Origin: Solirubrobacteraceae bacterium
Lineage (GTDB): Bacteria > Actinomycetota > Thermoleophilia > Solirubrobacterales > Solirubrobacteraceae
Assembly (NCBI GenBank): GCA_030690545.1
Contig: JAUYGN010000032.1
Span: 1 to 64,000, forward strand
Length of the DNA: 64,000 nucleotides
Direction of reading: 5' to 3'
Shown here: one piece after another, positions 37,860 through 46,783 of the stretch
Layout of the letters: the number at the start of each line of letters is the position of its first letter
How positions within the stretch are numbered: the first letter of the stretch is position 1
Notes under the pieces: generated by a model
Seen by the model: the letters and a program-made list of their open reading frames with translations, nothing else
What the model was told of the DNA's origin: nothing
The model's database searches: none
Translations under genes and position numbers: made by a program

Positions 37860-39322
37860 GCGCGAGGAGACGGCTTCCGATCGGGCCTAATACGGCTTTG
37901 GTTCTGCTGACGCTCGGGGGCACGTTCGCGGTGTGCGCGCTTGGGCTCGCCGCCTGCGCGGTGGTCGGGCTGTTCGACGGTCGCGCGGCGGGCGCCTTCG
38001 CGCTCTGCGCGGCGGGCTCGCTGGCGTTGTCGGCGGTCTGCCTGCGACCGGCCCGCAGGACCGCGCGTGGGCTTGCGGTCCGCCCACTGGGCGGGCTGCT
38101 CGCGGTCACTCTCGCCTGGTCGGGCGCGAGCGTCGTCGGAGCCGTTGCACTGCTGGCGGCTGGCACGTTCGGATCGCCGCTGGACGCCCTGTTCGAGGCG
38201 ACGAGCGGCTTCACCACGACGGGCGCGACGCTGCTGTATCCGATCGAGGGCCAGCCCGACGCGGTGCTGCTGTGGCGCAGCGTCATGCAGTGGCTGGGCG
38301 GCGTCGGCATCGTAGTCGTCGTAGTCGCGATCGCTCCGGTCAGCGGCCCCGCTGTCCAGCGTGCCTTCTACGCCGAGACCAGCGGGATCACGACCGAGCG
38401 CCTGACGCCGCGGATCATCGACACCGCCAAGATCATCGGCGGCATCTACCTCGTCCTCTCGGCGGCCGCTGTGATCGCCTACCTGGCCGCGGGGATGGGC
38501 GGCTTCGACGCCTTCAACCACGCGATGACGAGCGTCTCCACCGCGGGCTTCTCGACCCGCGATGCGTCGATCGGCGGCTTCGACTCGCTGCCGATCGAGC
38601 TCGTCGCGATTGCGTTCATGATTTTCGGCGGCATCAACTTCGGCTTCTACTGGCGAGCGGTTCGCGGCAAGCCGACGATGCCCCAGGGCGCCGAGGTGCT
38701 CGCCTTCCTCGGCATTCTCGCGGGGGCGATCGCCGCGATCGCGGTCAGCGTCGAGCTGGCCGGCGACGCGTCGCTGCGCGAGGCCGCTTTCAACGTCACC
38801 AGCATCGTGACCACGACGGGCTACGCCAGCGCCGACTTCAGCGCGTGGAACGACTTCTCCCGCGTTGCGCTGCTGGTCCTGTTTTCCTCCGGGGCGTGCG
38901 CCGCCTCGACGGCGGGCGGGATCAAGGTGATCCGCAGTGTGCTGCTGCTCAAGGCCGCGCGCCAGGAGATCGACCGGCCGCTGAACCCGCTGGTTGTCAG
39001 GGTGTTGCGCTTCGGCGGACACGCCTACAGCGAGGACGTACGCCGCGCGGTGCTCGGCTACTTCCTGGTCTACGCGATCGTCATCGTCGCCGGCACGCTC
39101 GCGATGGCCACTACCGGCGTCGACCCGATCACCGCGATCAGCGCCGCGTCCTCGGCGCTGAACCTGATCGGCCCCGGCCTCGGCACGATCGGCCCCGACA
39201 CCACCTGGCAGGCGTTGCCTGACTTCGGCCGCGCTGTGGCGATTCTTCTGATGATCACCGGCCGCCTTGAGGTCTTCACCATCGTCGCCCTACTCGCCGC
39301 GATCTTCCGCTTCCGGCGCTGA
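37856..39322 (+). CDS. trkH: Trk potassium uptake membrane subunit TrkH
   Basis: EATSGFTTTGATLL ... RSVMQWLGGVGIVVVVVAI ... NLIGPGLGTIGP. Confidence 0.92.
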   Translation: MSARRRLPIGPNTALVLLTLGGTFAVCALGLAACAVVGLFDGRAAGAFALCAAGSLALSAVCLRPARRTARGLAVRPLGGLLAVTLAWSGASVVGAVALLAAGTFGSPLDALFEATSGFTTTGATLLYPIEGQPDAVLLWRSVMQWLGGVGIVVVVVAIAPVSGPAVQRAFYAETSGITTERLTPRIIDTAKIIGGIYLVLSAAAVIAYLAAGMGGFDAFNHAMTSVSTAGFSTRDASIGGFDSLPIELVAIAFMIFGGINFGFYWRAVRGKPTMPQGAEVLAFLGILAGAIAAIAVSVELAGDASLREAAFNVTSIVTTTGYASADFSAWNDFSRVALLVLFSSGACAASTAGGIKVIRSVLLLKAARQEIDRPLNPLVVRVLRFGGHAYSEDVRRAVLGYFLVYAIVIVAGTLAMATTGVDPITAISAASSALNLIGPGLGTIGPDTTWQALPDFGRAVAILLMITGRLEVFTIVALLAAIFRFRR

Positions 39323-39509
39323 TTCGAGGTCCACGATTCGACCGCAAACCACCTGTCCGGCCAGAAGCGCGTTGCCCATCTCTGGTGAGCACCGAGCCAA
39401 CCGGATCGTTCGCCGCCCGGGACCGGAGATGGGTGGCTGTGCCGCGCTCATCGAGGCCACGACGGACACGACCGACCCCACGATGAGCACCAACTAAGGG
39501 GACAGTTCG

Positions 39510-39863
39510 GTGTCGGGGCCCTGGGAGATAACGCGAGACGCTGCAGAGGCGATTGCCGAGCGCCTGCGGGTTCTTGGACAGCCTGTTCGCGCGCGTCTCA
39601 TTGCACAGCTTCACGCCACAAGCGAGATGAGTGTAGGAGCACTGGCTGACGCAATTGGTGAGAGCCGATACAACACGTCTCGGCATCTCGCCGTGTTGCG
39701 CGCCGCCGGGATCGTTGGTCGCCGCCACAAAGGCCGTGTCGTCTACTACAGGCTCGTGGATCTGAGCGTCGTGAACATCTACCGGGACATCGCTGACGGG
39801 CTGGCTAAGCACGCGGAACGACTCGAAGATGCGGTTCGAGGTCACGGTGATCTATCGGCATGA
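39510..39863 (+). CDS. ArsR-family HTH regulator
   Basis: AIAERLRVLGQPVRARLIAQLHATSEMSVGALADAIGESRYNTSRHLAVLRAAGIVGRR. Confidence 0.85.
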   Translation: MSGPWEITRDAAEAIAERLRVLGQPVRARLIAQLHATSEMSVGALADAIGESRYNTSRHLAVLRAAGIVGRRHKGRVVYYRLVDLSVVNIYRDIADGLAKHAERLEDAVRGHGDLSA

Positions 39864-39962
39864 GCATGTCTAACGCCACGCGGGAATGCTCCTGCTGCGT
39901 AAGGGATCAGTAGCGACGAAATACCTTCAGGAACGTGCACGGCGAAGTTCGGTTCACTCAAA

Positions 39963-40376
39963 TCAGGAGCCTTGATCCCCGCTATCCCCGTCCAGATCGG
40001 CTGCGAGACGAGCGACGCGGGTCGCGATGTCGTCGCGGATAGTGCGGACTCGATCGGGAGGGAGTCCTTTGGGGTCTTCGAGGTTCCAGTCGATGTAGCG
40101 CTTGCCGGGGATGTAGGGGCACTCGTCGCCGCAGCCCATCGTCACCACAACATCCGCCCGCTCGGCCAGTTCGGTAGTCAGCCGCTGAGGCGTCCGGTTG
40201 GCGAGGTCGACGTCTAGCTCGCGCATGACCTCGACGACCTCGGGATGGACTCGTTTGCCCGGCGTCGTGCCCGCCGAGGCGGCGGTGTGGCGACCGGCGG
40301 CTGCCCGCTCGAACAGGGCTTGGCTCATCTGCGACCGGCCGGCGTTATGCAGGCAGACGAACAGGACGTGCGCCAT
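39963..40376 (-). CDS. arsC: arsenate reductase ArsC (LMW phosphatase family)
   Basis: VLFVCLHNAGRSQMSQALFERAA...VVTMGCGDECPYIPGKRYIDWNLEDP. Confidence 0.93.
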   Translation of the reverse strand: MAHVLFVCLHNAGRSQMSQALFERAAAGRHTAASAGTTPGKRVHPEVVEVMRELDVDLANRTPQRLTTELAERADVVVTMGCGDECPYIPGKRYIDWNLEDPKGLPPDRVRTIRDDIATRVARLAADLDGDSGDQGS

Positions 40377-41073
40377 CCTGGCCCTCCCCGGTCTTGACGG
40401 TGGTGGCGGGTGCGCCGCGGACAAGCTGGTAGGCGAGCGCGCCGAGGGTGGCGCCGAGGAACGGCGCGGTGAGGTAGAGCCAGAGGTCGGCCAGCTCCCA
40501 CGCGGCAAGCGCGGGCGCCAGCGATCGGGCGGGGTTCATCGACGCGCCGGTGACGGGTCCGCCGAACAGGGCGTCGAGGCCGACCGTGCCTCCGATCGCA
40601 ATGGCGGCGGCGGCGCCGACGGCGCGGGTGTCGGTGGCGACGGCCATGATCACGAACATCAGCAATGCGGTCAGCACGACCTCGTAGGCGAACGCGCTGC
40701 CTGCGCCGACGGTCGGGATCGTCGCTCCGAGCTGGCCGGGCTGGTCGGGCCAGACGGCGAGCAGCGCGAGCGCGGCGAGCAGCGCGCCGCCGGCTTGGGC
40801 GGCGATGTAGGCGGCGGCGTCGCGGGCGGGGAAGTGGCGGGTGAGCGTGAACGCGACCGTGACCGCCGGGTTGATGTGCGCTCCGGACAGGTGCCCGGTC
40901 GCGTAGACCATCGCCATCACGACCAGCCCGAACGTCAGCGCGACGCCGACCGTCCCGAGCACTCCGGCGTAGACGGTGTCGGCGACGATCGCGCCGCAGC
41001 CGGCGAACACCAACGCGAACGCCGCGAACGCCTCGGCCACAGCGCGGCGCGCGAGTGGGAGCGAGCCGTCCAT
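40345..41073 (-). CDS. MIP/aquaglyceroporin (AqpS-like)
   Basis: SGAHINPAVTVAFTL and GASMNPARSLAPAL dual NPA motifs; sits between two arsC genes. Confidence 0.92.
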   Translation of the reverse strand: MDGSLPLARRAVAEAFAAFALVFAGCGAIVADTVYAGVLGTVGVALTFGLVVMAMVYATGHLSGAHINPAVTVAFTLTRHFPARDAAAYIAAQAGGALLAALALLAVWPDQPGQLGATIPTVGAGSAFAYEVVLTALLMFVIMAVATDTRAVGAAAAIAIGGTVGLDALFGGPVTGASMNPARSLAPALAAWELADLWLYLTAPFLGATLGALAYQLVRGAPATTVKTGEGQDGARPVRLPA

Positions 41074-41690
41074 TAGCCGACGGCGAGCACGTCGCAGCGC
41101 TCAGCGCGCAGGCGGTCGCGGGTGCGACGAGCGGCAAGCGCCATCAGGAAGCTGCGAACCGGCGCGTCGTCGTACTCGGCCAGGATCGCGTCGGCGCAGG
41201 CTCGGATCTCGGCTGGTGGGCGCTGTCCCCCGAACTCCGCAACGAGGCTCGGGAGCAGACGTGCGAGGCGGATCTGGTGCGCGGTGCGGTCGCCTCGGAT
41301 CGCGTCGAGGCGACCGACGATCAGCGCCTGCACCCTTCTCTCGATCTCGTCGCGGACTTCGCGGACAACCTCTAGAGGCTGATCGGCGACGTCGGGGAGA
41401 TCCCAGTCCTCCACCTTCGTCGGAACGTAGGGGCAGGCGTCGCCGCAGCCCATCGTGATCGCCCAGTCGGCGTGGAGCTGCATCTCGATGGCCAGCTTCC
41501 GCGGCCGGCGGCCGGAGAGGTCGATGCCGACCTCGGCCATCGCCTCGATCACACTTGGCCACAGCGCCCGAGCAGGTGTCGAGCCGGCCGACTCCGCGCG
41601 CACATCGGCGGGCGCTTGGCGCTCGAAGAACGCTTGGGCCATCTGCGACCGACCCGCGTTGTGGTTGCAGACGAAGCACGTACTTCATGG
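41073..41690 (-). pseudogene. arsC: second arsenate reductase ArsC with C-terminal helical domain; frameshift near codon 5
   Basis: SD ggagggagg + ATG at 41690 reads MKYVLRLQPQRG..., while the CX5R loop FVCNHNAGRSQMAQAFFERQ is in another frame. Confidence 0.65.
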
Positions 41691-41785
41691 CGATCCTCCC
41701 TCCACGTCTCCGCGGGTCGCTTCGGCTGGCGGCGGGAGTGTCGATCGCGCGGTCTCCATCTCGCCCGGCATCTTATCCATTGACA

Positions 41786-41813
41786 GATGTAAGTTCAATA
41801 GATAGGTTCAAAT
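41786..41813. promoter_or_regulatory. candidate ArsR operator
   Basis: direct repeat agttcaatagat / ggttcaaatagat just upstream of arsR (41816), between divergent arsR and arsC. Confidence 0.45.
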
Positions 41814-41815
41814 AG

Positions 41816-42169
41816 ATGGCTGTCGATCTGGAACTTGCCCCGAAGACCAAGCGCCCCGCTGGCGAGCCTTGCTGCGAGCCGGTGGTCTACCCCGATGTCG
41901 AGCGTGAGCAGGCCGAGCGCATGGCCAAGATCGCCAAGGCGCTCGGCGACCCCGTCCGCCTCCAACTCGTTGACGTGCTGCGCAAGCACGCCGGGAAGGT
42001 CTGCGTCTGCGAGTTGGTGCCGCTGTTCGATCTCTCCCAGCCGACCGTCTCTCACCACCTCAAGGTGCTGCGCGCTGCTGGCATCGTCGGCTCCGAGCGC
42101 CAGGGCCTCTGGGCGTACTACTACGTGATCCCCGATGCGCTTGAGGAGTTGTCCGCATGGCTGAGTTAG
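41816..42169 (+). CDS. arsR: arsenic-responsive repressor ArsR
   Basis: KALGDPVRLQLVDVLRKHAGKVCVCELVPLFDLSQPTVSHHLKVLRAAGIVGSERQGLWAYYYV (As(III)-type CxC in helix). Confidence 0.92.
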   Translation: MAVDLELAPKTKRPAGEPCCEPVVYPDVEREQAERMAKIAKALGDPVRLQLVDVLRKHAGKVCVCELVPLFDLSQPTVSHHLKVLRAAGIVGSERQGLWAYYYVIPDALEELSAWLS

Positions 42170-42500
42170 AGCAAAGTGCCGACTTCGGAGTGCTGTTCGA
42201 CCAAGGCGCAGGCGAGTTGTTGCGAGCCGTCGAGCAAGGACTGCGTGGAGTCCGCGAAGGGGCGGTACCTGCGGTTGCTCGGCTGGCTCGTCCGACGCCG
42301 ACGAGATCCGCGAGGCCGTGCGTGCCCGCCACGCCGCCGCGACGTCCGTCGTCGCGGGCGATTGCCTGCTGCGACGCCAACACCGGCGTCCTTAACCCGA
42401 CGAGGAGGCCGCCGTCCTCGGTGCGGGTCGCTATGGCGCCGAACGCGACAAGCTGCCCGACACGGCGACGATGGCCTCTCTCGGCTGCGGCATCTATCCC
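42157..42500 (+). pseudogene. arsM: arsenite methyltransferase (arsM) remnant, frameshifted and truncated
   Basis: Cys-rich ECCSTKAQASCCEP, DEIREAVRARHAAATSVVAGDC..., DEEAAVLGAGRYGAERDKLPDTATMASLGCG in different frames; Rossmann core missing. Confidence 0.7.
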
Positions 42501-42514
42501 GCCCGGCCGCCGGG

Positions 42515-42841
42515 TCAAGCCCCGCTTGACCGCGACCCAGAACCAGCGGAGGACTCGGGGGCCTGGGCCTCAGCAGTAGGCTCCGCCGCCGCCGCCTCGA
42601 CCTCGCGAGCCAGCCGAGAGAACACGGCGCTTGCGAGTGCCGTGCGCTCCATTCCGCGCTGGTTGAACTGATGCTCCAAGATGTCGGTCGTCAGCGAGCC
42701 GGCGGCCCGATGCTGCAACTGCGGCAGAACGCGGGCGATCTGCTGCGCGGGGCCGGTCAGCTCGAACGACTCGCGCTCGTCCTCGGCCTCCCAGCCGAGG
42801 ACGTCGAGCAGCGCAAGACAGTCGTTGAACCGCTCACCCAA
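42515..42841 (-). CDS. conserved hypothetical protein
   Basis: FNDCLALLDVLGWEAEDERESFELTGPAQQIARVLPQLQHRAAGSLTTDILEHQF. Confidence 0.55.
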   Translation of the reverse strand: MGERFNDCLALLDVLGWEAEDERESFELTGPAQQIARVLPQLQHRAAGSLTTDILEHQFNQRGMERTALASAVFSRLAREVEAAAAEPTAEAQAPESSAGSGSRSSGA

Positions 42842-42965
42842 CTTCCGTGCCTTTGGTGACCTTCCCGCGGTCGACGTACCCGGTGAAGTCGCCCACCTCG
42901 GACAACACCGTCAGAATCTCGCTGCGTACCGCGTCGCGCTCCTCGCGCGTCAACTCCATAGCCAT
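42834..42965 (-). CDS. small hypothetical protein, overlaps the downstream gene
   Basis: MAMELTREERDAVRSEILTVLSEVGDFTGYVDRGKVTKGTEVG. Confidence 0.5.
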   Translation of the reverse strand: MAMELTREERDAVRSEILTVLSEVGDFTGYVDRGKVTKGTEVG

Positions 42966-43237
42966 GTCGGCTCCCTTCTGATCACGGCACCCCGGTAAGG
43001 CAGGTCCCCCCGCGACGCGGCAGCTTCCGGCTAGAGCCGATCTGGCGTTCGATCTACGGTATGGACGCATCGTCAGGGGCTTGCTCCCTTTCGGTGCCGG
43101 CCCGGGCGGCGTCGCAAGCGTCGCTCGGGCCACTGTTTGCATTGACGGCGAGAAGAGATCAGAACGGCCGCCGGAACGCAACTCCGGCCACTCAGACCAG
43201 CCGGCCTTTGGCTTCGCCGCTACGACAGAACCCGCGC

Positions 43238-43284
43238 CTCCGCAACCGATACCCGGTCGCGGGAAGGTGTTCAAACCCCGCCCC
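43238..43284. repeat. internal att-like repeat (copy 1)
   Basis: cctccgcaaccgatacccggtcgcgggaaggtgttcaaaccccgcccc; last 32 bp identical to 50480-50511. Confidence 0.85.
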
Positions 43285-43457
43285 TCGTCTGACATCTGCG
43301 ACCCGGGTCACGCGCGTTCGCGGCTGCACGCCCGCTTCGGGGGCCAGTTCAGCGGATTGGCCCGGACCGTATCGGAGCGTGCAGGCTGGCAGTCCAACCG
43401 GGAGACGGCCGGGCTGGAGCCCCGCGCGCCGACCGCCATGGCCGGTACCTTTGCGGG

Positions 43458-44432
43458 GTGGCCGGTCGTGAGCTGAAAGCGTTGTTTCGGGCCTATCGTG
43501 AGGGCGATGAGCTGGCGTTTCGGCGTGCCGCGCAGGAGATCGTCGAGGAGGAGGAGGCGAAGAATCACGTTGCGCTGGCGCGCGATCTGCGGGCGCTGTT
43601 GGCTGGTGGCGGCGCTCGGTCGGCGGTGGCGCCGGGGGTCACGTTGCCCGAGCCACCGAAGGATCGTGAGGGCGAGTGGCCGCTGGCGCAGGTCCGTCAC
43701 GCCGAGCGAGGGCTCGATGACCTCGTGCTTGACGGAGCGCTCGTCGAGCGGTTGCGCACGCTGGCCGAGGAGTACCGGCGGTGGGAGGAGATCGACCGTC
43801 GCGGGATTCCGCGGCGTCAGCGGATCCTGTTCCATGGCCCGCCGGGATGCGGCAAGACGAGCGCGGCGGAAGCGGTCGCGACCGAGGTCGGTCTGCCGCT
43901 GGTCGTCGTGCGAATCGACGCGGTCGTCTCCAGCTACCTCGGCGAGACGGCGTCGAATCTGCACCGGATCTTCGATTTCGTTGGGCAGGGCTCGTGGGTT
44001 CTGCTGTTCGACGAGTTCGATGCGTTGGGTAAGGCTCGCGATGACCCGACCGAGCATGGCGAGGTCAAGCGGGTTATCACGGCATTTCTGCAGATGCTCG
44101 ACGCGTTCCGCGGACCGAGCCTCCTGATCGCGGCGACCAACCACGAACACTTGCTGGATCCGGCGTTGTGGCGCCGCTTCGACGACGTGCTGGAGTTTCC
44201 ACGCGCGACGGTCCATCAGAGCCGCAAGCTCCTGCGGAGTCGCCTGCGCGCCGTCAAGCACCAGAGATTGGACATCGACGCGAGCGCGTCGCGGCTGAAG
44301 GGCAAACCACACGCCGCCGTCGAGAAGGTCGCATGGGACGCGATCCGCTTCGCCGTGCTCGCCGATCGCGACGTCGTTCAGCAGAGCGACCTTGATCGCG
44401 CCATCAATGACGCGCTCGCGCGCCCGTGGTAG
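43458..44432 (+). CDS. ietA: AAA+ ATPase, IetA-like
   Basis: ILFHGPPGCGKTSAAEAVATEVGLPLVVVRIDAVVSSYLGETASNLHRIFDF...VLLFDEFDALGKARDD; directly precedes an S8 protease. Confidence 0.75.
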   Translation: MAGRELKALFRAYREGDELAFRRAAQEIVEEEEAKNHVALARDLRALLAGGGARSAVAPGVTLPEPPKDREGEWPLAQVRHAERGLDDLVLDGALVERLRTLAEEYRRWEEIDRRGIPRRQRILFHGPPGCGKTSAAEAVATEVGLPLVVVRIDAVVSSYLGETASNLHRIFDFVGQGSWVLLFDEFDALGKARDDPTEHGEVKRVITAFLQMLDAFRGPSLLIAATNHEHLLDPALWRRFDDVLEFPRATVHQSRKLLRSRLRAVKHQRLDIDASASRLKGKPHAAVEKVAWDAIRFAVLADRDVVQQSDLDRAINDALARPW

Positions 44433-44435
44433 GGG

Positions 44436-46766
44436 ATGGCCGATCACCTGCAGTTGCCGCAGCCGATCCCGCTTGAGAGTCGTCGAGCGGGTACCGGCTT
44501 CGGCGAGCGCCCCAACCGCAACCCGGGACGCCACGGCAAGAAGCTCGACGAGGACCTCAGCCGGGCAATCACGGCGATGCGCCCGTCGCGCACGATCGAG
44601 GGCGTCGATCCTGCCTACGTGTTCAAGATCCGTGCGGTCGGGCCGCTTGCCGAGAGCGCGCTTCGCGGCAGCGATTTGCAGTGGCTGGGTGACACCAAGG
44701 ATTGGATGTACTTCGTCCTGGCTCCCGGTGACGACCCAACTGAGTTGCGCAAGAACCTCAGCAGCTACGGCGCCGCCGGCGATCAGGCCGACGAAGCGCC
44801 GGGCCGGTCGTTCTTCGACTCGATCGAGGAATTCTTGCCTTACGACCGCGAGGACCGGCGAGGCCCTGGGCTTCCCGCCGACGGCGATCCCCTCGGCGAA
44901 GCCATCGCGGTCGACGTGATCTTGTGGCCATCGGCCAGCGTCCAGGCCGCGCGAGCGCGCGTCGCGGAGGTCCGTGCTGTCCTCGACCAGAGCGACGCGT
45001 CGGCGGTCCTTACGGCCGACGAACGCGCACGGTTCACCGTCGTCCGCGCCCGTGTCGACCGCGACACGCTCGACGACCTGCTCGACCTCGCCGTCGTGGA
45101 GCGCATCCGTCTCCCACCGACGCCGCGGCTGGAGCCGTCGACGTGGCGCAACGTGACGATTGACGAGCTTCCGACCCCGCGCGTCCAGCAGGTGGCGCCG
45201 ATCGGTCTCATCGACGACGACGTCATGGAGCATCCGCTGCTGCCCGCCGATGTCCTCGCTTCGCGAAGCGCGATTCCAGCAGCGCACGCATGGCTGGCAC
45301 CTAGCGACCACGGAACGATGGTCGCCGGCCTTTGCGCCTACGGAGACGTTGAGGATCCGCTCGCCGGTGCGTCAGACTGGCTCGCGTACGGGCCGATCCA
45401 CGCCGTTCGCGTGCTCGAGCCGGATCCACAGGACCAGCGACGCACGCGCTTCCCGACCGACGAGCCGGCCTACCGGGTCATCGAGTCGGCGATCCGCCAG
45501 CTCCATGACACCCACGGGGTACGCGTCTTCAATCTCTCGATCACCGATGACGTCGCCTACTCCGGGCCGCACGTCAGCGTTTGGAGCGAACGCCTCGACG
45601 AACTCGCCCATGAACTGGACATCGTGATCGTTGTCGCGGCCGGCAACCAACGCCCCGACGACCTCCCACCGCAGACCGACGTCCACGGCGCCTACCCCGG
45701 CTATCTGCTCAACGACGCCGCGCGCATCGCTGAGCCGGCCGTGGCCGCCAACGTCGTCACGGTCGGCAGCATCGCGCACGCCGACGCGCCGCAGACGTTC
45801 GACGGCACCTCTCGCCCCGGCGACCGTGCCATCGCGAAGCCGCGGCATCCATCGCCCTTTACCCGGACCGGGCCGGGCACCGCAGATGCGATCAAGCCCG
45901 ACCTGGTCGAGCGCGGCGGCAATTGGGTGCTCGACGACACCGACCGTCTCCGCGACCCCGACTACGGCGTCAGCATCATCTCGCTCGTCCGCCGCGACCA
46001 GCGCTTCTTCGGCGTCGCCAACGGCACGAGCTTCGCCGCTCCGCGCGTCACGCGGCTCGCCGCCGCGATCCTGCACCGCTACCCCGACGCCAGCGCCAAC
46101 CTCATCCGAGCGCTGCTCGGGATCGCCTCAGTTCCCGTCAACGGCCCGACATCGCTCGACGCGAAAGATCTCCGCCGGATCGCAGGGCACGGACAGCCCC
46201 TCGTTGCGCGCGCCCTCGACAGTCAAGGTCCACGAGTCGCGATGACCTACGAAGGGACGATCTCCGCCAACACGGTCGTCATCCACCCCGTGACGATCCC
46301 CGAGGAGTTCGCCCGCGGAGGATCCTGGCGCACAATCACCGTCGCGCTGGCCTACGACCCGGCGGTGCGTCGAACGCGACGGGAATACCTCGCCGGACGT
46401 ATGAGCTTCGACCTCGTCCGCAACATGTCCATCGAGGACATCAAGGCGACCTGGATCAAGCAACCAGACGACAAGGCGCTCCGGCTCGACCTTCCGAAGG
46501 ATGCGCGCCGACCGAAGCTTGAGCCCGGCGCCCAGGACAGCCAAGACAGCACCCTCCAGGTCCGGACCCTCCGCCGTCGCCGCCTTGACCCCGACGACGG
46601 TGACACCTACTACGTTGTCGTTCGCCACACCTCGTCGGCATGGACTGAAGGCGGCGAGCAGCGCTACGCGCTGGTCGTCGCCCTTGAAGACGAGGAGCGC
46701 GTCGATCTCGACCTGTACGCGACGCTCGCCGCCCGACTGCCAGTGCGCGTCCGGCTTCGGTCCTAA
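44436..46766 (+). CDS. ietS: S8 subtilisin-like peptidase, IetS-like
   Basis: VAPIGLIDDDVMEHPLL ... DHGTMVAGLCAYGD ... NGTSFAAPRVTRLAAAI (D/H/S triad regions). Confidence 0.78.
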   Translation: MADHLQLPQPIPLESRRAGTGFGERPNRNPGRHGKKLDEDLSRAITAMRPSRTIEGVDPAYVFKIRAVGPLAESALRGSDLQWLGDTKDWMYFVLAPGDDPTELRKNLSSYGAAGDQADEAPGRSFFDSIEEFLPYDREDRRGPGLPADGDPLGEAIAVDVILWPSASVQAARARVAEVRAVLDQSDASAVLTADERARFTVVRARVDRDTLDDLLDLAVVERIRLPPTPRLEPSTWRNVTIDELPTPRVQQVAPIGLIDDDVMEHPLLPADVLASRSAIPAAHAWLAPSDHGTMVAGLCAYGDVEDPLAGASDWLAYGPIHAVRVLEPDPQDQRRTRFPTDEPAYRVIESAIRQLHDTHGVRVFNLSITDDVAYSGPHVSVWSERLDELAHELDIVIVVAAGNQRPDDLPPQTDVHGAYPGYLLNDAARIAEPAVAANVVTVGSIAHADAPQTFDGTSRPGDRAIAKPRHPSPFTRTGPGTADAIKPDLVERGGNWVLDDTDRLRDPDYGVSIISLVRRDQRFFGVANGTSFAAPRVTRLAAAILHRYPDASANLIRALLGIASVPVNGPTSLDAKDLRRIAGHGQPLVARALDSQGPRVAMTYEGTISANTVVIHPVTIPEEFARGGSWRTITVALAYDPAVRRTRREYLAGRMSFDLVRNMSIEDIKATWIKQPDDKALRLDLPKDARRPKLEPGAQDSQDSTLQVRTLRRRRLDPDDGDTYYVVVRHTSSAWTEGGEQRYALVVALEDEERVDLDLYATLAARLPVRVRLRS

Positions 46767-46783
46767 CGCGAGGCAAGGGAGAA

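Noticed and set aside
42834-43295. Full 153-aa extension with MSDEGRGLNTFPRP
   Set aside because: Upstream part is the att-like repeat; only the C-terminal 43 aa from MAMELT look like a real gene.
43308-45311. 667-aa minus-strand ORF overlapping ietAS
   Set aside because: Shadow ORF opposite well-supported ATPase and protease genes.
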